Shown here: positions 21,103 to 27,524 of the stretch, in pieces
Numbering within the stretch: the first letter of the stretch is position 1
Layout of the letters: every line of letters starts with the position of its first letter
From: a virus
Length of the DNA: 35,294 nucleotides
Strand: one strand, 5' to 3'
IMG/VR virus record: IMGVR_UViG_3300044846_000194
Coordinates: 1-35,294 of that record
The notes under the pieces: model-generated
The model's input: only the letters and a program-made list of their open reading frames with translations
Told to the model about the DNA's origin: nothing
The model's database searches: none
Program-made: the position numbers and the translations under genes

Positions 21103-21522
21103 ATGCATCAGAATGAACTTTTGAATAAAGCTGTGCAGTATTTATACGGAAAGGGAATCATCACAAAGGACAAAGACATTGCAGACAAAATGGGCTATAA
21201 TAAAGCCACTGTCAGCAGCTACCTTAGTGGAAATGCAAAAGCCTCCTCAGAATTTGAAAAGAATTTTGAGAAAGCCTTTGCCATAAAACTTAAAGAATTT
21301 GCAACTGGTGGCAAACAGGAAACTATTGAAAAACCTGATGCCATTCAAATACTCACTGAATCAATATTGCAGATTAAAGCTGAGATCCAAACTAATCGGC
21401 AGATGATGATTGAGACTTTGGCTGCTGTTTCAGATCGGTCTGTGATGGATGTTCAGCTGATGGCTGAGAAACTTTTGCAGCATAATCTAGCAAAGATCTT
21501 ACACGAATTGAAACAGGGATAG
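21103..21522 (+). CDS. XRE-type phage repressor
   Basis: 139 aa, the only gene on the + strand. The N-terminal HTH spans about 8-60: ITKDKDIADKMGYNKATVSS (helices 2-3) and YLSGNAKASSEF, an XRE-type turn. The C-terminal half (about 78-139) is a long helix/coiled coil (IQILTESILQIKAEIQTNRQ) likely used for oligomerisation. No RecA-type LexA/CI peptidase Ser-Lys pair is visible, so induction probably does not use self-cleavage. It is divergent from the early operon and convergent with the integrase, the usual lysogeny-module layout. Confidence 0.8.
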   Translation: MHQNELLNKAVQYLYGKGIITKDKDIADKMGYNKATVSSYLSGNAKASSEFEKNFEKAFAIKLKEFATGGKQETIEKPDAIQILTESILQIKAEIQTNRQMMIETLAAVSDRSVMDVQLMAEKLLQHNLAKILHELKQG

Positions 21523-21535
21523 TTTTTTTGTTTTT

Positions 21536-21583
21536 CCGTTTCTCACTTTTCATAGGGCAAAAAATTAATACTGCCCCAAACGG
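21536..21583. terminator. Bidirectional terminator-like structure between repressor and integrase
   Basis: Nested inverted repeats: CCGTTT (21536-21541) with AAACGG (21578-21583), and GGGCA (21555-21559) with TGCCC (21572-21576). AT-rich runs flank both sides. It separates convergent genes, so a two-way terminator is plausible, but the stem is interrupted. Confidence 0.4.
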
Positions 21584-21607
21584 TAATTGGTTTTTATTAT
21601 TTTATGT

Positions 21608-22687
21608 TTAAACATGCATCAAGGCACTAGCCTGATATTTTATTTTATCACCTGTCAGATGGTAGTAAACTTTCACAGTATTTGCATTCACTCCCAGTAG
21701 TGCTGCTGTGGTACTTTCAGGCAAACCATTGGCTGCACACATGTAACCAAATGAATGTCTGCCACTGTGTGTGCTGATCTCTTTGTCAATGCCAGCCATA
21801 GATGCCAGGCTTTTAAGCATCACATTGCATTTCTGATTGCTCAGTGGCTTTGGTAAATCTTTTATATATACAATAATTTTTGACAGTGTTTTGCCAATAG
21901 GCAGCACTACATGTGTTTTGTTTTTCAATGCCCTCAGCTTTACATGTCCATCCTCAACATTACTCATACTGAATCTGCCCCAGTCAGAATGCCTCAGGCC
22001 AGTGTAGCACCCCAGTAAAAAATAGCACAGTGTTGCATGCATTGATTTGCTCATTGGTTTGTCCAGCAGATCCACCATCAGTTTCAATTCATGATCCACC
22101 AGGTACAGCCTATCTGTCTGCTGATACTTTGGTTTAATGTATTGATCAAATGGATCATCATGGATGATCTTTTCTTTCCTGGCCTGGGTAATGATCCTGC
22201 TGACATATTTGATTGTGGTGTGGATGGTGTTGGGTGCTAGTGGCTTTTTTCTGCACCAGGTTTCAAATTTTCTTAGCCATTCAACTGTCACATCACTGAT
22301 CAATAATTGCTCACCACCATAGTCTATGATCCTGTTCAATTTGGTCTGATCCCATTTGACCTCTTTTGCATATTGTTTGAATGACCTGGCCACTGTCACC
22401 TGGCCTTTGATGATCCTCTTTGACAGCTGCACACCCTGGATGCTGTTGTTGATTAGATCCCTTTCAATTTCGGCTATCTTTCGCCTGATGGACACATTGA
22501 TCAGCTTTGCATTTTCATGCCTGTAAACAGCTTTATTTTCATCATCCCACTGGTCTTTGTGTACCCTGTGTGATGTATTTATGTAGGTGACTTTCCTATC
22601 AACAGTGACAGCAATCTTAATTGATGCCATGCCTTTCTCATTGATTTTATGTTTCAGGATCACTGGCCTGATGGTGAACTTTTGCAT
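21608..22687 (-). CDS. int: Tyrosine recombinase integrase
   Basis: 359 aa from ATG 22687 (MQKFTIRPVILKHKINEKG); a longer frame would begin upstream of the predicted transcription start. It has an N-terminal arm-binding-type domain (MASIKIAVTVDRKVTYI), a SAM-like core-binding domain (about 80-190) and a catalytic domain. Box I Arg is in GCYTGLRHSDW, box II in THSGRHSFGY (HxxR), and the nucleophile is a Tyr in NTVKVYYHLT. The usual His of the LLGH segment is replaced: the sequence reads LLGVNANT. The fold is otherwise typical of Bacteroidota phage integrases. It lies next to a candidate attP and is convergent with the repressor. Confidence 0.88.
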   Translation of the reverse strand: MQKFTIRPVILKHKINEKGMASIKIAVTVDRKVTYINTSHRVHKDQWDDENKAVYRHENAKLINVSIRRKIAEIERDLINNSIQGVQLSKRIIKGQVTVARSFKQYAKEVKWDQTKLNRIIDYGGEQLLISDVTVEWLRKFETWCRKKPLAPNTIHTTIKYVSRIITQARKEKIIHDDPFDQYIKPKYQQTDRLYLVDHELKLMVDLLDKPMSKSMHATLCYFLLGCYTGLRHSDWGRFSMSNVEDGHVKLRALKNKTHVVLPIGKTLSKIIVYIKDLPKPLSNQKCNVMLKSLASMAGIDKEISTHSGRHSFGYMCAANGLPESTTAALLGVNANTVKVYYHLTGDKIKYQASALMHV

Positions 22688-22690
22688 AGT

Positions 22691-22723
22691 GGGTAAAACA
22701 GTGGGTAAAACAAAAGGACAAAC
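22691..22723. repeat. GGGTAAAAC repeats beside the integrase start (candidate arm sites)
   Basis: GGGTAAAAC at 22691-22699 and 22703-22711; the second is followed after 5 bases by GACAAAC (22717-22723). The same GGGTAAAAC-5-GACAAAC block recurs at 22900-22920 on the far side of the candidate attP core. Likely integrase arm-type sites; they also sit just upstream of the integrase ATG and could autoregulate it. Confidence 0.5.
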
Positions 22724-22741
22724 AAATGAACTAATAAAGGA

Positions 22742-22773
22742 TAAAAATAGATAAAAATAGCATAGCATGCAAA
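22742..22773 (-). promoter_or_regulatory. Candidate integrase promoter
   Basis: Minus strand TTTG (22773-22770), 20 bases, TATTTTTA (22749-22742), one mismatch from TAnnTTTG. Expected start near 22735, downstream of the longer-frame start and 48 bases before ATG 22687. A tandem GATAAAAATA direct repeat on the + strand overlaps the -7 box. Confidence 0.5.
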
Positions 22774-22806
22774 TGCAGTCCAGTGGCTGGAATGCAGGCT
22801 GGACAT

Positions 22807-22830
22807 AAAAAAACCACTGAAATTCAGTGG
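22807..22830 (-). terminator. Terminator before the integrase
   Basis: CCACTGA (22814-22820) pairs with TCAGTGG (22824-22830), 3-base loop, followed on the minus strand by seven T. It ends leftward transcription from the accessory operon. It lies 19 bp after the tmRNA-like sequence, as a host tmRNA terminator would. Confidence 0.8.
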
Positions 22831-22848
22831 CTTAGTTTTTGCTTTCTG

Positions 22849-22863
22849 TGGAGCTGGTGGGAT
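22849..22863 (-). other. Candidate attP core resembling the 3' end of tmRNA
   Basis: The minus strand reads ATCCCACCAGCTCCA, then CAGAAAG. The CCAGCTCCAC end matches the acceptor-stem 3' end of bacterial tmRNA (CAGCTCCACCA in E. coli), preceded by a T-arm-like AAATCCC. Phages and islands often integrate at the ssrA 3' end and carry a replacement. Location in the gap upstream of int, between two copies of a spaced repeat, fits attP. A tRNA with a similar acceptor is the alternative. Confidence 0.5.
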
Positions 22864-22899
22864 TTGCTATGTCTATGACATTCAATATTTTATATGCAT

Positions 22900-22920
22900 G
22901 GGTAAAACGTACAGACAAAC
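22900..22920. repeat. Second spaced repeat flanking the candidate attP
   Basis: GGGTAAAAC (22900-22908), 5 bases, GACAAAC (22914-22920). It matches 22703-22723 at 17 of 21 positions with identical spacing. It lies on the side of the candidate core opposite the integrase, as expected for an arm site of attP. Confidence 0.5.
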
Positions 22921-22926
22921 ATCTGA

Positions 22927-23136
22927 TCAAAATTTGACATTTGCCAGGTCTTTGCCCAGCTTTGCTGCACACTTTTGCATCTGCTTTTTTTCCTGATCAC
23001 TGAAATCAATGGGCTGTTTGTTTCCATCAAAGCCCCTCAGTTTGTGATAGTAGTTGGTGATCCCAGTGCAATACCTGGTGAAAAACTGCTTTGCAGGTAC
23101 TATCTTAAAAAATTCATCTCTAGTCATATTGTGCAT
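22927..23136 (-). CDS. Small hypothetical protein (69 aa)
   Basis: 69 aa (66 from the second ATG at 23127), basic and aromatic (PAKQFFTRYCTGITNYYHKL), ending DLANVKF. Function unknown. It overlaps the previous gene by 13 bp and is the last gene of the accessory operon before the attP region. Confidence 0.5.
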   Translation of the reverse strand: MHNMTRDEFFKIVPAKQFFTRYCTGITNYYHKLRGFDGNKQPIDFSDQEKKQMQKCAAKLGKDLANVKF

Positions 23137-23390
23137 GTCTTATAGGAATCAACATCAAATGTCTCACTTTTTGGTAACTTTTTAGGCTTTGATCTTACTT
23201 TTTTTGATGGCTCATATCCTTTCACCCTGCAATAGACATCAACATCTGTGTAGGTGATGCCCAGGATCTGTGACATCCTTTGCACTGGCTCATACTTGTA
23301 ACTCTCATCAATGTACTGTTTTTCCGCAATGGATAGCGTTTTGCTGGTTTTGCCTTTTGGCATCTCGGCCAGCCTGATAAATTCGGCCAT
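23124..23390 (-). CDS. Small protein with HTH-like segment (88 aa)
   Basis: 88 aa. Residues 20-58 (SIAEKQYIDESYKYEPVQRM, then SQILGITYTDVDVYCRVKGY) have the spacing of a helix-turn-helix like those in homeodomain/GcrA-type DNA-binding proteins. The following stretch is very basic (PSKKVRSKPKKLPK). It may regulate this accessory operon. No family name is certain. Confidence 0.5.
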   Translation of the reverse strand: MAEFIRLAEMPKGKTSKTLSIAEKQYIDESYKYEPVQRMSQILGITYTDVDVYCRVKGYEPSKKVRSKPKKLPKSETFDVDSYKTCTI

Positions 23391-23393
23391 AGT

Positions 23394-23600
23394 TTATTGG
23401 TTTTCGTTATAGGTTTGATTGTAGTATTGTTCTGCAAATTCCTGCTTTTTAAATTCCACAACAATATGGTCAAAGCCATCTTTGTGTGCTTTGATTAGTT
23501 GGTCTTTTTCCATTTCAAGTGCCTGTCTAAATACACCTGATGGCAAAGTCTCTCCCCGTTCAATGTATTGTTGTTTCAACCATTCTACTGCTGTTTTCAT
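23394..23600 (-). CDS. Conserved-type small phage protein (MKTAVEWL start)
   Basis: 68 aa. It begins MKTAVEWLKQQYIERGETLP and has EMEKDQLIKAHKDGFDH in the middle. This start and helix pattern is one I have seen repeatedly in small acidic proteins of Bacteroidota phages and prophages; their function is unknown. It follows the 31-aa membrane peptide by 6 bp under a canonical host promoter. Confidence 0.6.
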   Translation of the reverse strand: MKTAVEWLKQQYIERGETLPSGVFRQALEMEKDQLIKAHKDGFDHIVVEFKKQEFAEQYYNQTYNENQ

Positions 23601-23606
23601 GGCTGA

Positions 23607-23702
23607 CTATTTGCAGAAAGGATCTTGAAGTAAAGACAATAGGTAAAATGCAGCTGATAGGGCAATGACTGCCTGGATGGTTTTGCTTTGTAGGTTTTTC
23701 AT
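23607..23702 (-). CDS. 31-aa membrane peptide, first gene of the accessory operon
   Basis: A frame of 31 codons from ATG 23702 (MKNLQSKTIQAVIALSAAFY, then LLSLLQDPFCK). One hydrophobic span (about 9-25) is preceded by basic residues and followed by a Cys near the C-terminus. It starts about 13 bases after the predicted start of a perfect host-type promoter, so it is likely expressed in the lysogen. Superinfection exclusion or envelope modification is a reasonable guess only. Confidence 0.6.
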   Translation of the reverse strand: MKNLQSKTIQAVIALSAAFYLLSLLQDPFCK

Positions 23703-23721
23703 AGTTTGTAGGTTTAGAACA

Positions 23722-23752
23722 CAAAGATAGTAAACTATGTTATACTGCCAAA
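23722..23752 (-). promoter_or_regulatory. Canonical Bacteroidota promoter of the accessory operon
   Basis: Minus strand TTTG (23752-23749), 19 bases, TATCTTTG (23729-23722), a perfect TAnnTTTG. It shares TTTGGCAGTATAA and TTTACTAT with the promoter at 20.5 kb. It follows a terminator and no operator palindrome is evident, so it may be constitutive. Confidence 0.75.
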
Positions 23753-23779
23753 TTTATTTTAACGGTAACGTATAAACGT

Positions 23780-23807
23780 AAAAAAGCCCACCATAAAAAT
23801 GGCAGGC
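23780..23807 (-). terminator. Terminator after the zincin gene
   Basis: GCC-CCAT (from 23786) pairs with ATGG-GGC (to 23807) with a CA/CA internal mismatch and a 4-base loop; six T follow on the minus strand (23785-23780). It ends the late/lysis transcript. Confidence 0.7.
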
Positions 23808-23833
23808 CGTATTTAACCGAACTATGAAAACAA

Positions 23834-24418
23834 CTAAATTTTTTCCTCTCTGAATATCTGTTCTATATGTTTGGGCAGCACAGTGTAGTCATTTTTAAAA
23901 TGGCTAGGCATCACATCCATCAGCCTTTTGTTGTTGTATGGGCTGTTGTTTGACTTGCACCATCTTTTGCTGATCATCATCCAATTGTAGAAATAGATGT
24001 ATGTGTTTGCCTTTTTGATGTATTGCTTTTTGTCAATGGGTAGCTTAAATTTATTGATCAAAGACACTGATCTGATCTCATTGTCCAGTTCTAAATCTCT
24101 GCACAGTCCTAGATGGTGTGATAAGTTTCTGACCTTCTTACCCTCTAGCATAGCATTGAATCTGTCATATGCCCCCGCATTCATGGCATTTGTCCAGGCT
24201 GTACATTGTTCAGCCCATTGTGTAAAGTGTGCAAATTCATGCACCAGGATCTCAAAGGAATCAGGTCTGTTCATGGCACATGCCAACACAGGCACAGATT
24301 CATCAAAATATCCTGAACATCTGTTTGTGGCATCTAGTTTCAGATACTTTGTATTCTTTAGCTTGCACTGGACATTGAATGTCTTGCAGGTATTTTTGAC
24401 ATGTTCAACAAAGTCCAT
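23834..24418 (-). CDS. HEXXH zinc metalloprotease-like protein
   Basis: 194 aa. HEFAH (60-64) in the context EILVHEFAHFTQW is a zincin active site. Further acidic/His positions follow (HHLGLCRDLELDNEIRSVSL about 101-120) and may supply the third ligand. Cys residues are frequent (11, 18, 34, 47). No signal peptide, so it would act in the cytoplasm. Small zincins of this type occur in many tailed phages, usually with unknown substrate. It lies after the DUF3310-like gene cluster, past the lysis genes, and its transcript ends at a clear terminator. Confidence 0.7.
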   Translation of the reverse strand: MDFVEHVKNTCKTFNVQCKLKNTKYLKLDATNRCSGYFDESVPVLACAMNRPDSFEILVHEFAHFTQWAEQCTAWTNAMNAGAYDRFNAMLEGKKVRNLSHHLGLCRDLELDNEIRSVSLINKFKLPIDKKQYIKKANTYIYFYNWMMISKRWCKSNNSPYNNKRLMDVMPSHFKNDYTVLPKHIEQIFREEKI

Positions 24419-24420
24419 AA

Positions 24421-24609
24421 TTAAATATCTTTTAGCAGTAACTCATCAGGCCTGTCAATCTCAGGAATCACCACCCTTTGCCCACCTCTTACAGTGGCCA
24501 GCAGTCTTTTCAATTGGCTCTCTACAGAATGCACATCCTCTAGTTTTTGCACTAGCCAGGATTCCTGATCCATGACTGGCATTTTGTTAAATCCTTTAGG
24601 CATTTTCAT
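24421..24609 (-). CDS. Small hypothetical protein (62 aa)
   Basis: 62 aa from ATG 24609 (MKMPKGFNKMPVMDQESWLV). A TTG at 24615 is the longer alternative. It has a helical centre (KLEDVHSVESQLKRLLATVR) and ends PDELLLKDI. It overlaps the DUF3310-like gene by 14 bp and is followed after 2 bp by the zincin gene. Function unknown. Confidence 0.5.
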   Translation of the reverse strand: MKMPKGFNKMPVMDQESWLVQKLEDVHSVESQLKRLLATVRGGQRVVIPEIDRPDELLLKDI

Positions 24610-24838
24610 ATTCAAATTGTATTAGTAGATCAATGTAGTGTTTGGCTTTTTTCAGATCCTCAACTCCATTCTTTTCCCTGTGTCTTAGTACATACTTTAT
24701 GATGTTGCCCTCAATGAATGGAACATTGTTTTTATGTATGAACTCAGTAGGCTGGATCTTGTATTTTGCATAGTGGCCACCTCCCACCTGGATAGTGGAT
24801 GCCTTTACCACCTCAATGTTGAATTCATCTGCTTTCAT
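24596..24838 (-). CDS. DUF3310 (SaV-like) protein
   Basis: 80 aa from ATG 24838, which lies 1 bp past the phosphoesterase stop. GGGHYAKYKIQPTEFIHKN, then FIEGNIIKYVLRHREKNGVE, then DLKKAKHYIDLLIQ is the DUF3310 pattern (Y.I.P.e....n.....GN.iKYi.R...Kng..DL.KA..Y). The family is common in phages and sometimes called nucleotide kinase-like, but its activity is unproven. Confidence 0.8.
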   Translation of the reverse strand: MKADEFNIEVVKASTIQVGGGHYAKYKIQPTEFIHKNNVPFIEGNIIKYVLRHREKNGVEDLKKAKHYIDLLIQFEYENA

Positions 24839-24839
24839 G

Positions 24840-25703
24840 TTAGTCAATTTTATTTCCGTTATATACCACCCCATTGTACATGCACATCCCATCAACCACC
24901 TGGTGTGTCTGTGCGAAAAAGAAAATGTCTTTGTTTACTTTGTAGAAATGCACTGTGGCAAATCCATGTTGCCAGTCAGGTATCTTTCCTGTAGGGAAAT
25001 ATTCTACTTCTGTCCTTACCCTGCCACATCCTATTTCCATCCATGCATAGGGATTGTTTCTGTTGGTGATGGGTTTGTAGTTTAGTCTATGACTGTGGCC
25101 TGATGCACCACTGCCCATGTACTCATAGATGTTTTTCTCACCTGCATTCTTTGCCAGGCTCAATCCATGCACACCAGTGAAAATGTCAAACCAGTTTATG
25201 AAGTCTTTGCCATCCCACTCAATGCCGTATTCAGCAAATGATAGGATGTTTTGCAGTTCTGTTGATTTGTATTCTTTGAATAGAACAGCCAGTCTAGCCA
25301 ATTGGCTTTTGCTGTTCATGTGTGGCTTTGTGATCCTCTCATCATGATTGCCTGGTATAAATCTGATCTTTGCATCAGTGGACAATCTTAAAGGTTTCAG
25401 GATCTGTTCTTTGGTATATTCTACCTCTTTGATTTCGCTGTAGCCAGCCAGGATGCCATCATCAAATAGTTTCTTTTCGTGTCTTGAAACATAGGGCAGA
25501 TCCATCAGATCACCCAGCATTGCCACCTCATCAAAATGGTTTGATTGCAGCACCTTATTGATGCACCTCTGTACATTCAAATCAGTCAGCCATCCATGCT
25601 CATCTGATTTGAGTAAGACTGAATAAATCTTTTTGTCAGTTAGTTTCTTTTGCTGCCACCAATTGTACTCGGTTTCAGACAGCCTAGGTCTGTTGTTTTT
25701 CAA
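24840..25703 (-). CDS. Calcineurin-like metallophosphoesterase
   Basis: 287 aa. All metal-binding motifs are present: DEH (34-36), GDLMD (64-68), GNHDE (about 118), a GVHG His near 180 and GHSHR (about 200). It would hydrolyse a phosphoester; phage members include DNA-repair-like nucleases and protein or RNA phosphatases. The only start in the open frame is TTG 25703 (upstream in-frame TGA at 25715), an uncommon choice. It follows the endolysin by 30 bp, outside the replication module, so its role may be accessory. Confidence 0.8.
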   Translation of the reverse strand: MKNNRPRLSETEYNWWQQKKLTDKKIYSVLLKSDEHGWLTDLNVQRCINKVLQSNHFDEVAMLGDLMDLPYVSRHEKKLFDDGILAGYSEIKEVEYTKEQILKPLRLSTDAKIRFIPGNHDERITKPHMNSKSQLARLAVLFKEYKSTELQNILSFAEYGIEWDGKDFINWFDIFTGVHGLSLAKNAGEKNIYEYMGSGASGHSHRLNYKPITNRNNPYAWMEIGCGRVRTEVEYFPTGKIPDWQHGFATVHFYKVNKDIFFFAQTHQVVDGMCMYNGVVYNGNKID

Positions 25704-25733
25704 TGATAGGGATCAATAGTTTTCCAGCCGTTT

Positions 25734-26240
25734 CTAAATCAACACAAAGCCATTTTTGTCTACCTTCCCAGCAGCATGTAGGCTTTTCAATTCATATATA
25801 GATTTCCCAAAGGTTTTTTGAAAATGTGGTGCATCCACAAATTTCCAGTCACCACCCCACTCAAATCCAAATCTCTTAAAGATCTGCACTACCTCCATCC
25901 AGTCTGCTTTGCCATCCCCATCAAAATCTGATTTCAGATCCCAGGCAGCAGTTTCAAAAGTTCCGTTTTTATCTTTGTCCAGGATCAACACAATATCTAT
26001 GGCCAGGCCATAGTTGTGATATGACTGCCCACCTTTGGCATTTGTTACCACTTTACCAGGCTTTGATCTGCCCTGGGCAAATAGTGCATCCTGTTCAGCA
26101 AAAGTCCTTAAAGTGTACGCAAAACGGCAAATGGCAGCACCTGTCAGTGATGCCACTATCTCATCATAAAGTTCTAGTGCCTCATCCCTCAATTTTGGGT
26201 GCAGCAGCTGAATCCTCTCCAGTGTCTTTTGATCTTTCAT
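25734..26240 (-). CDS. M15-family endolysin with Ca-binding-like loop
   Basis: 168 aa from ATG 26240; a TTG at 26258 is possible. It is a VanY/Ply500-like peptidase. Zinc ligands are His75 (QSYHNYGLAIDI), Asp82 and His139 in FVDAPHF, with Asp136 as likely catalytic base and WGGDW before them. Between them sit DKDKNGTF and DFDGDGKADW, EF-hand-like Asp/Gly loops that may bind calcium. It would cut the peptide stem (L-Ala-D-Glu or D-Ala type). No signal peptide, so a holin is needed. The start lies within the small holin-like gene (59-bp overlap). Confidence 0.88.
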   Translation of the reverse strand: MKDQKTLERIQLLHPKLRDEALELYDEIVASLTGAAICRFAYTLRTFAEQDALFAQGRSKPGKVVTNAKGGQSYHNYGLAIDIVLILDKDKNGTFETAAWDLKSDFDGDGKADWMEVVQIFKRFGFEWGGDWKFVDAPHFQKTFGKSIYELKSLHAAGKVDKNGFVLI

Positions 26241-26430
26241 TGTTCTTAAATTTTTCAAATGCAGTTACTCCAAACACAGCAGCTGAATACAGTAGGAATC
26301 CCTCAAATACAAACTGCTTTGTATTAGGCAGGTAGCCCATCACAATAGCATTGATGAAAGCAGTGATGCCAGCAAACCGCTTGCTACTCACCAGCCCATC
26401 ATCCGATAGTAAGTTTTTTAAGAATTTCAT
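26182..26430 (-). CDS. Holin-like protein with two hydrophobic segments
   Basis: 82 aa. Residues about 18-34 (FAGITAFINAIVMGYLP) and about 40-58 (FVFEGFLLYSAAVFGVTAF) are hydrophobic. The N-terminus is short and basic, and the tail charged (EKFKNNERSKDTGEDSAAAP). This is class II-like topology. It lies directly before the endolysin with a 59-bp overlap, and overlaps the spanin-like gene by 32 bp. Role as holin or pinholin is inferred from place and topology. Confidence 0.65.
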   Translation of the reverse strand: MKFLKNLLSDDGLVSSKRFAGITAFINAIVMGYLPNTKQFVFEGFLLYSAAVFGVTAFEKFKNNERSKDTGEDSAAAPKIEG

Positions 26431-26890
26431 ATATCCGTTTCCTGGATATATATAGCACCAGGCCAGCTATTATCACAATGATCCAAAACCAGCTGATCCT
26501 CATTTTTTCTACAGTCTTTGTCACCTTTTTTTCAGAAACTGTGACAGATTGCTTTTTGTCATTCAGGATGGCCACATCTTTGGTGATGCTGGTTGATTCC
26601 TGTTTGTCCTTTCGTTTATTTCGTTTATAGCGGATCTCTTTGATAGCCTGGGCAGGTATGCTGACACTGTCACCCTTTAAAATAAAAAACCCAGTGGCTG
26701 TGTCTTTTAACACCACCACCAGGTCTGTAGTTTCTATTTCTTTTGTAGATGTGTTTGCTGAACTGTCTGACTTTACAAACTGCTTTGACTGATCTATTGC
26801 CACAGCTGAACTGTCTTTGATTTGCTTATTGGTAGCTTTTTGCACCAATGAACATGATGTGAACAGCATTGCCAATATGATCAACCTCAT
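26399..26890 (-). CDS. Unimolecular-spanin-like lipoprotein
   Basis: 163 aa with both ends membrane-associated. It has an N-terminal lipoprotein signal (MRLIILAMLFTSCSLV, lipid Cys13), a polar Ser/Thr/Lys/Asp-rich periplasmic middle, and a C-terminal TM (about 132-150, ISWFWIIVIIAGLVLYI) with a basic cytosolic tail. An outer-membrane lipid anchor plus an inner-membrane span in one chain is the u-spanin architecture (phage T1 gp11 type), which disrupts the outer membrane at the end of lysis. It lies in the lysis cassette between two holin candidates, as expected. Confidence 0.75.
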   Translation of the reverse strand: MRLIILAMLFTSCSLVQKATNKQIKDSSAVAIDQSKQFVKSDSSANTSTKEIETTDLVVVLKDTATGFFILKGDSVSIPAQAIKEIRYKRNKRKDKQESTSITKDVAILNDKKQSVTVSEKKVTKTVEKMRISWFWIIVIIAGLVLYISRKRIYEILKKLTIG

Positions 26891-27105
26891 TCTCTGTCTT
26901 GTTTGTTTTGCATGGATATTGCCAGCTTGTTGATAGTCTCAATAATATTGTCCAGCTTTTTAGCAATGCTGTCCTCATTCTTTTCAACCATGCTCACTCT
27001 GACCTCTAGTTCTTTTAATTTCAAACTTACTTTCACATAAATGCTAATCAATCCAACTATGATGGCAATGGCCTGGCCTGCTAAAAAAACTACAATACTT
27101 GTCAT
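26887..27105 (-). CDS. TM/coiled-coil holin candidate
   Basis: 72 aa: one hydrophobic span at residues 3-25 (IVVFLAGQAIAIIVGLISIYV), then a coiled coil (KLKELEVRVSMVEKNEDSIA, then KKLDNIIETINKL) and a charged tail. This resembles XhlA-type lysis proteins. It overlaps the spanin-like gene by 4 bp. Confidence 0.65.
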   Translation of the reverse strand: MTSIVVFLAGQAIAIIVGLISIYVKVSLKLKELEVRVSMVEKNEDSIAKKLDNIIETINKLAISMQNKQDRE

Positions 27106-27107
27106 GT

Positions 27108-27524
27108 TTACTTACTATCAATCAATTTTAAAAATACTGGATAGATTTCATCAGTCTCAATGCTGCCTATTGTGTCAATGGTGATTTCACCTGACCACAA
27201 ATTCACAACATCAATGTCCTTTTCAGCTGTCAGCATGTCCTCTTTTTCTTTCTGCAATTCAGGCCATTTTTCTTTTGACACAGTGATCATTCCGTCTTTT
27301 TCCTCACCGTACTTTTTAAATAGTTCCTGTTCAGCCTCAGAATAAAGTTTGAACTCAGGTGCTACCACATTATTCAACCGCTGTAAATACAGCTTTGTTT
27401 TCATGTTCACCTTTTGTTTCAACAGCCCCTGACTGATGATCTCATTTGATCCGTCTGCTTTTTGCTTTGTGATTCCGTTCAATTCATAGTGAAGTGAAAC
27501 CACTTCATGTAGTTTTAGTTTCAT
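27108..27524 (-). CDS. Tail-lysis junction protein, unknown (138 aa)
   Basis: 138 aa, acidic, helical first half (KLHEVVSLHYELNGITKQKA, then MKTKLYLQRLNNVVAPEFKL), ending with a conserved-looking acidic strand. DUF1617-like proteins in other phages occupy the same place between fibre and holin genes with a similar MKLK start, but I cannot confirm membership. It precedes the holin candidate by 2 bp. Confidence 0.55.
   Translation of the reverse strand: MKLKLHEVVSLHYELNGITKQKADGSNEIISQGLLKQKVNMKTKLYLQRLNNVVAPEFKLYSEAEQELFKKYGEEKDGMITVSKEKWPELQKEKEDMLTAEKDIDVVNLWSGEITIDTIGSIETDEIYPVFLKLIDSK

Noticed and set aside
22688-22768. Longer integrase with a hydrophobic N-terminal extension
   Set aside because: The first 27 codons lie across the predicted promoter and repeat sites, and the protein from ATG 22687 begins as typical integrases do.
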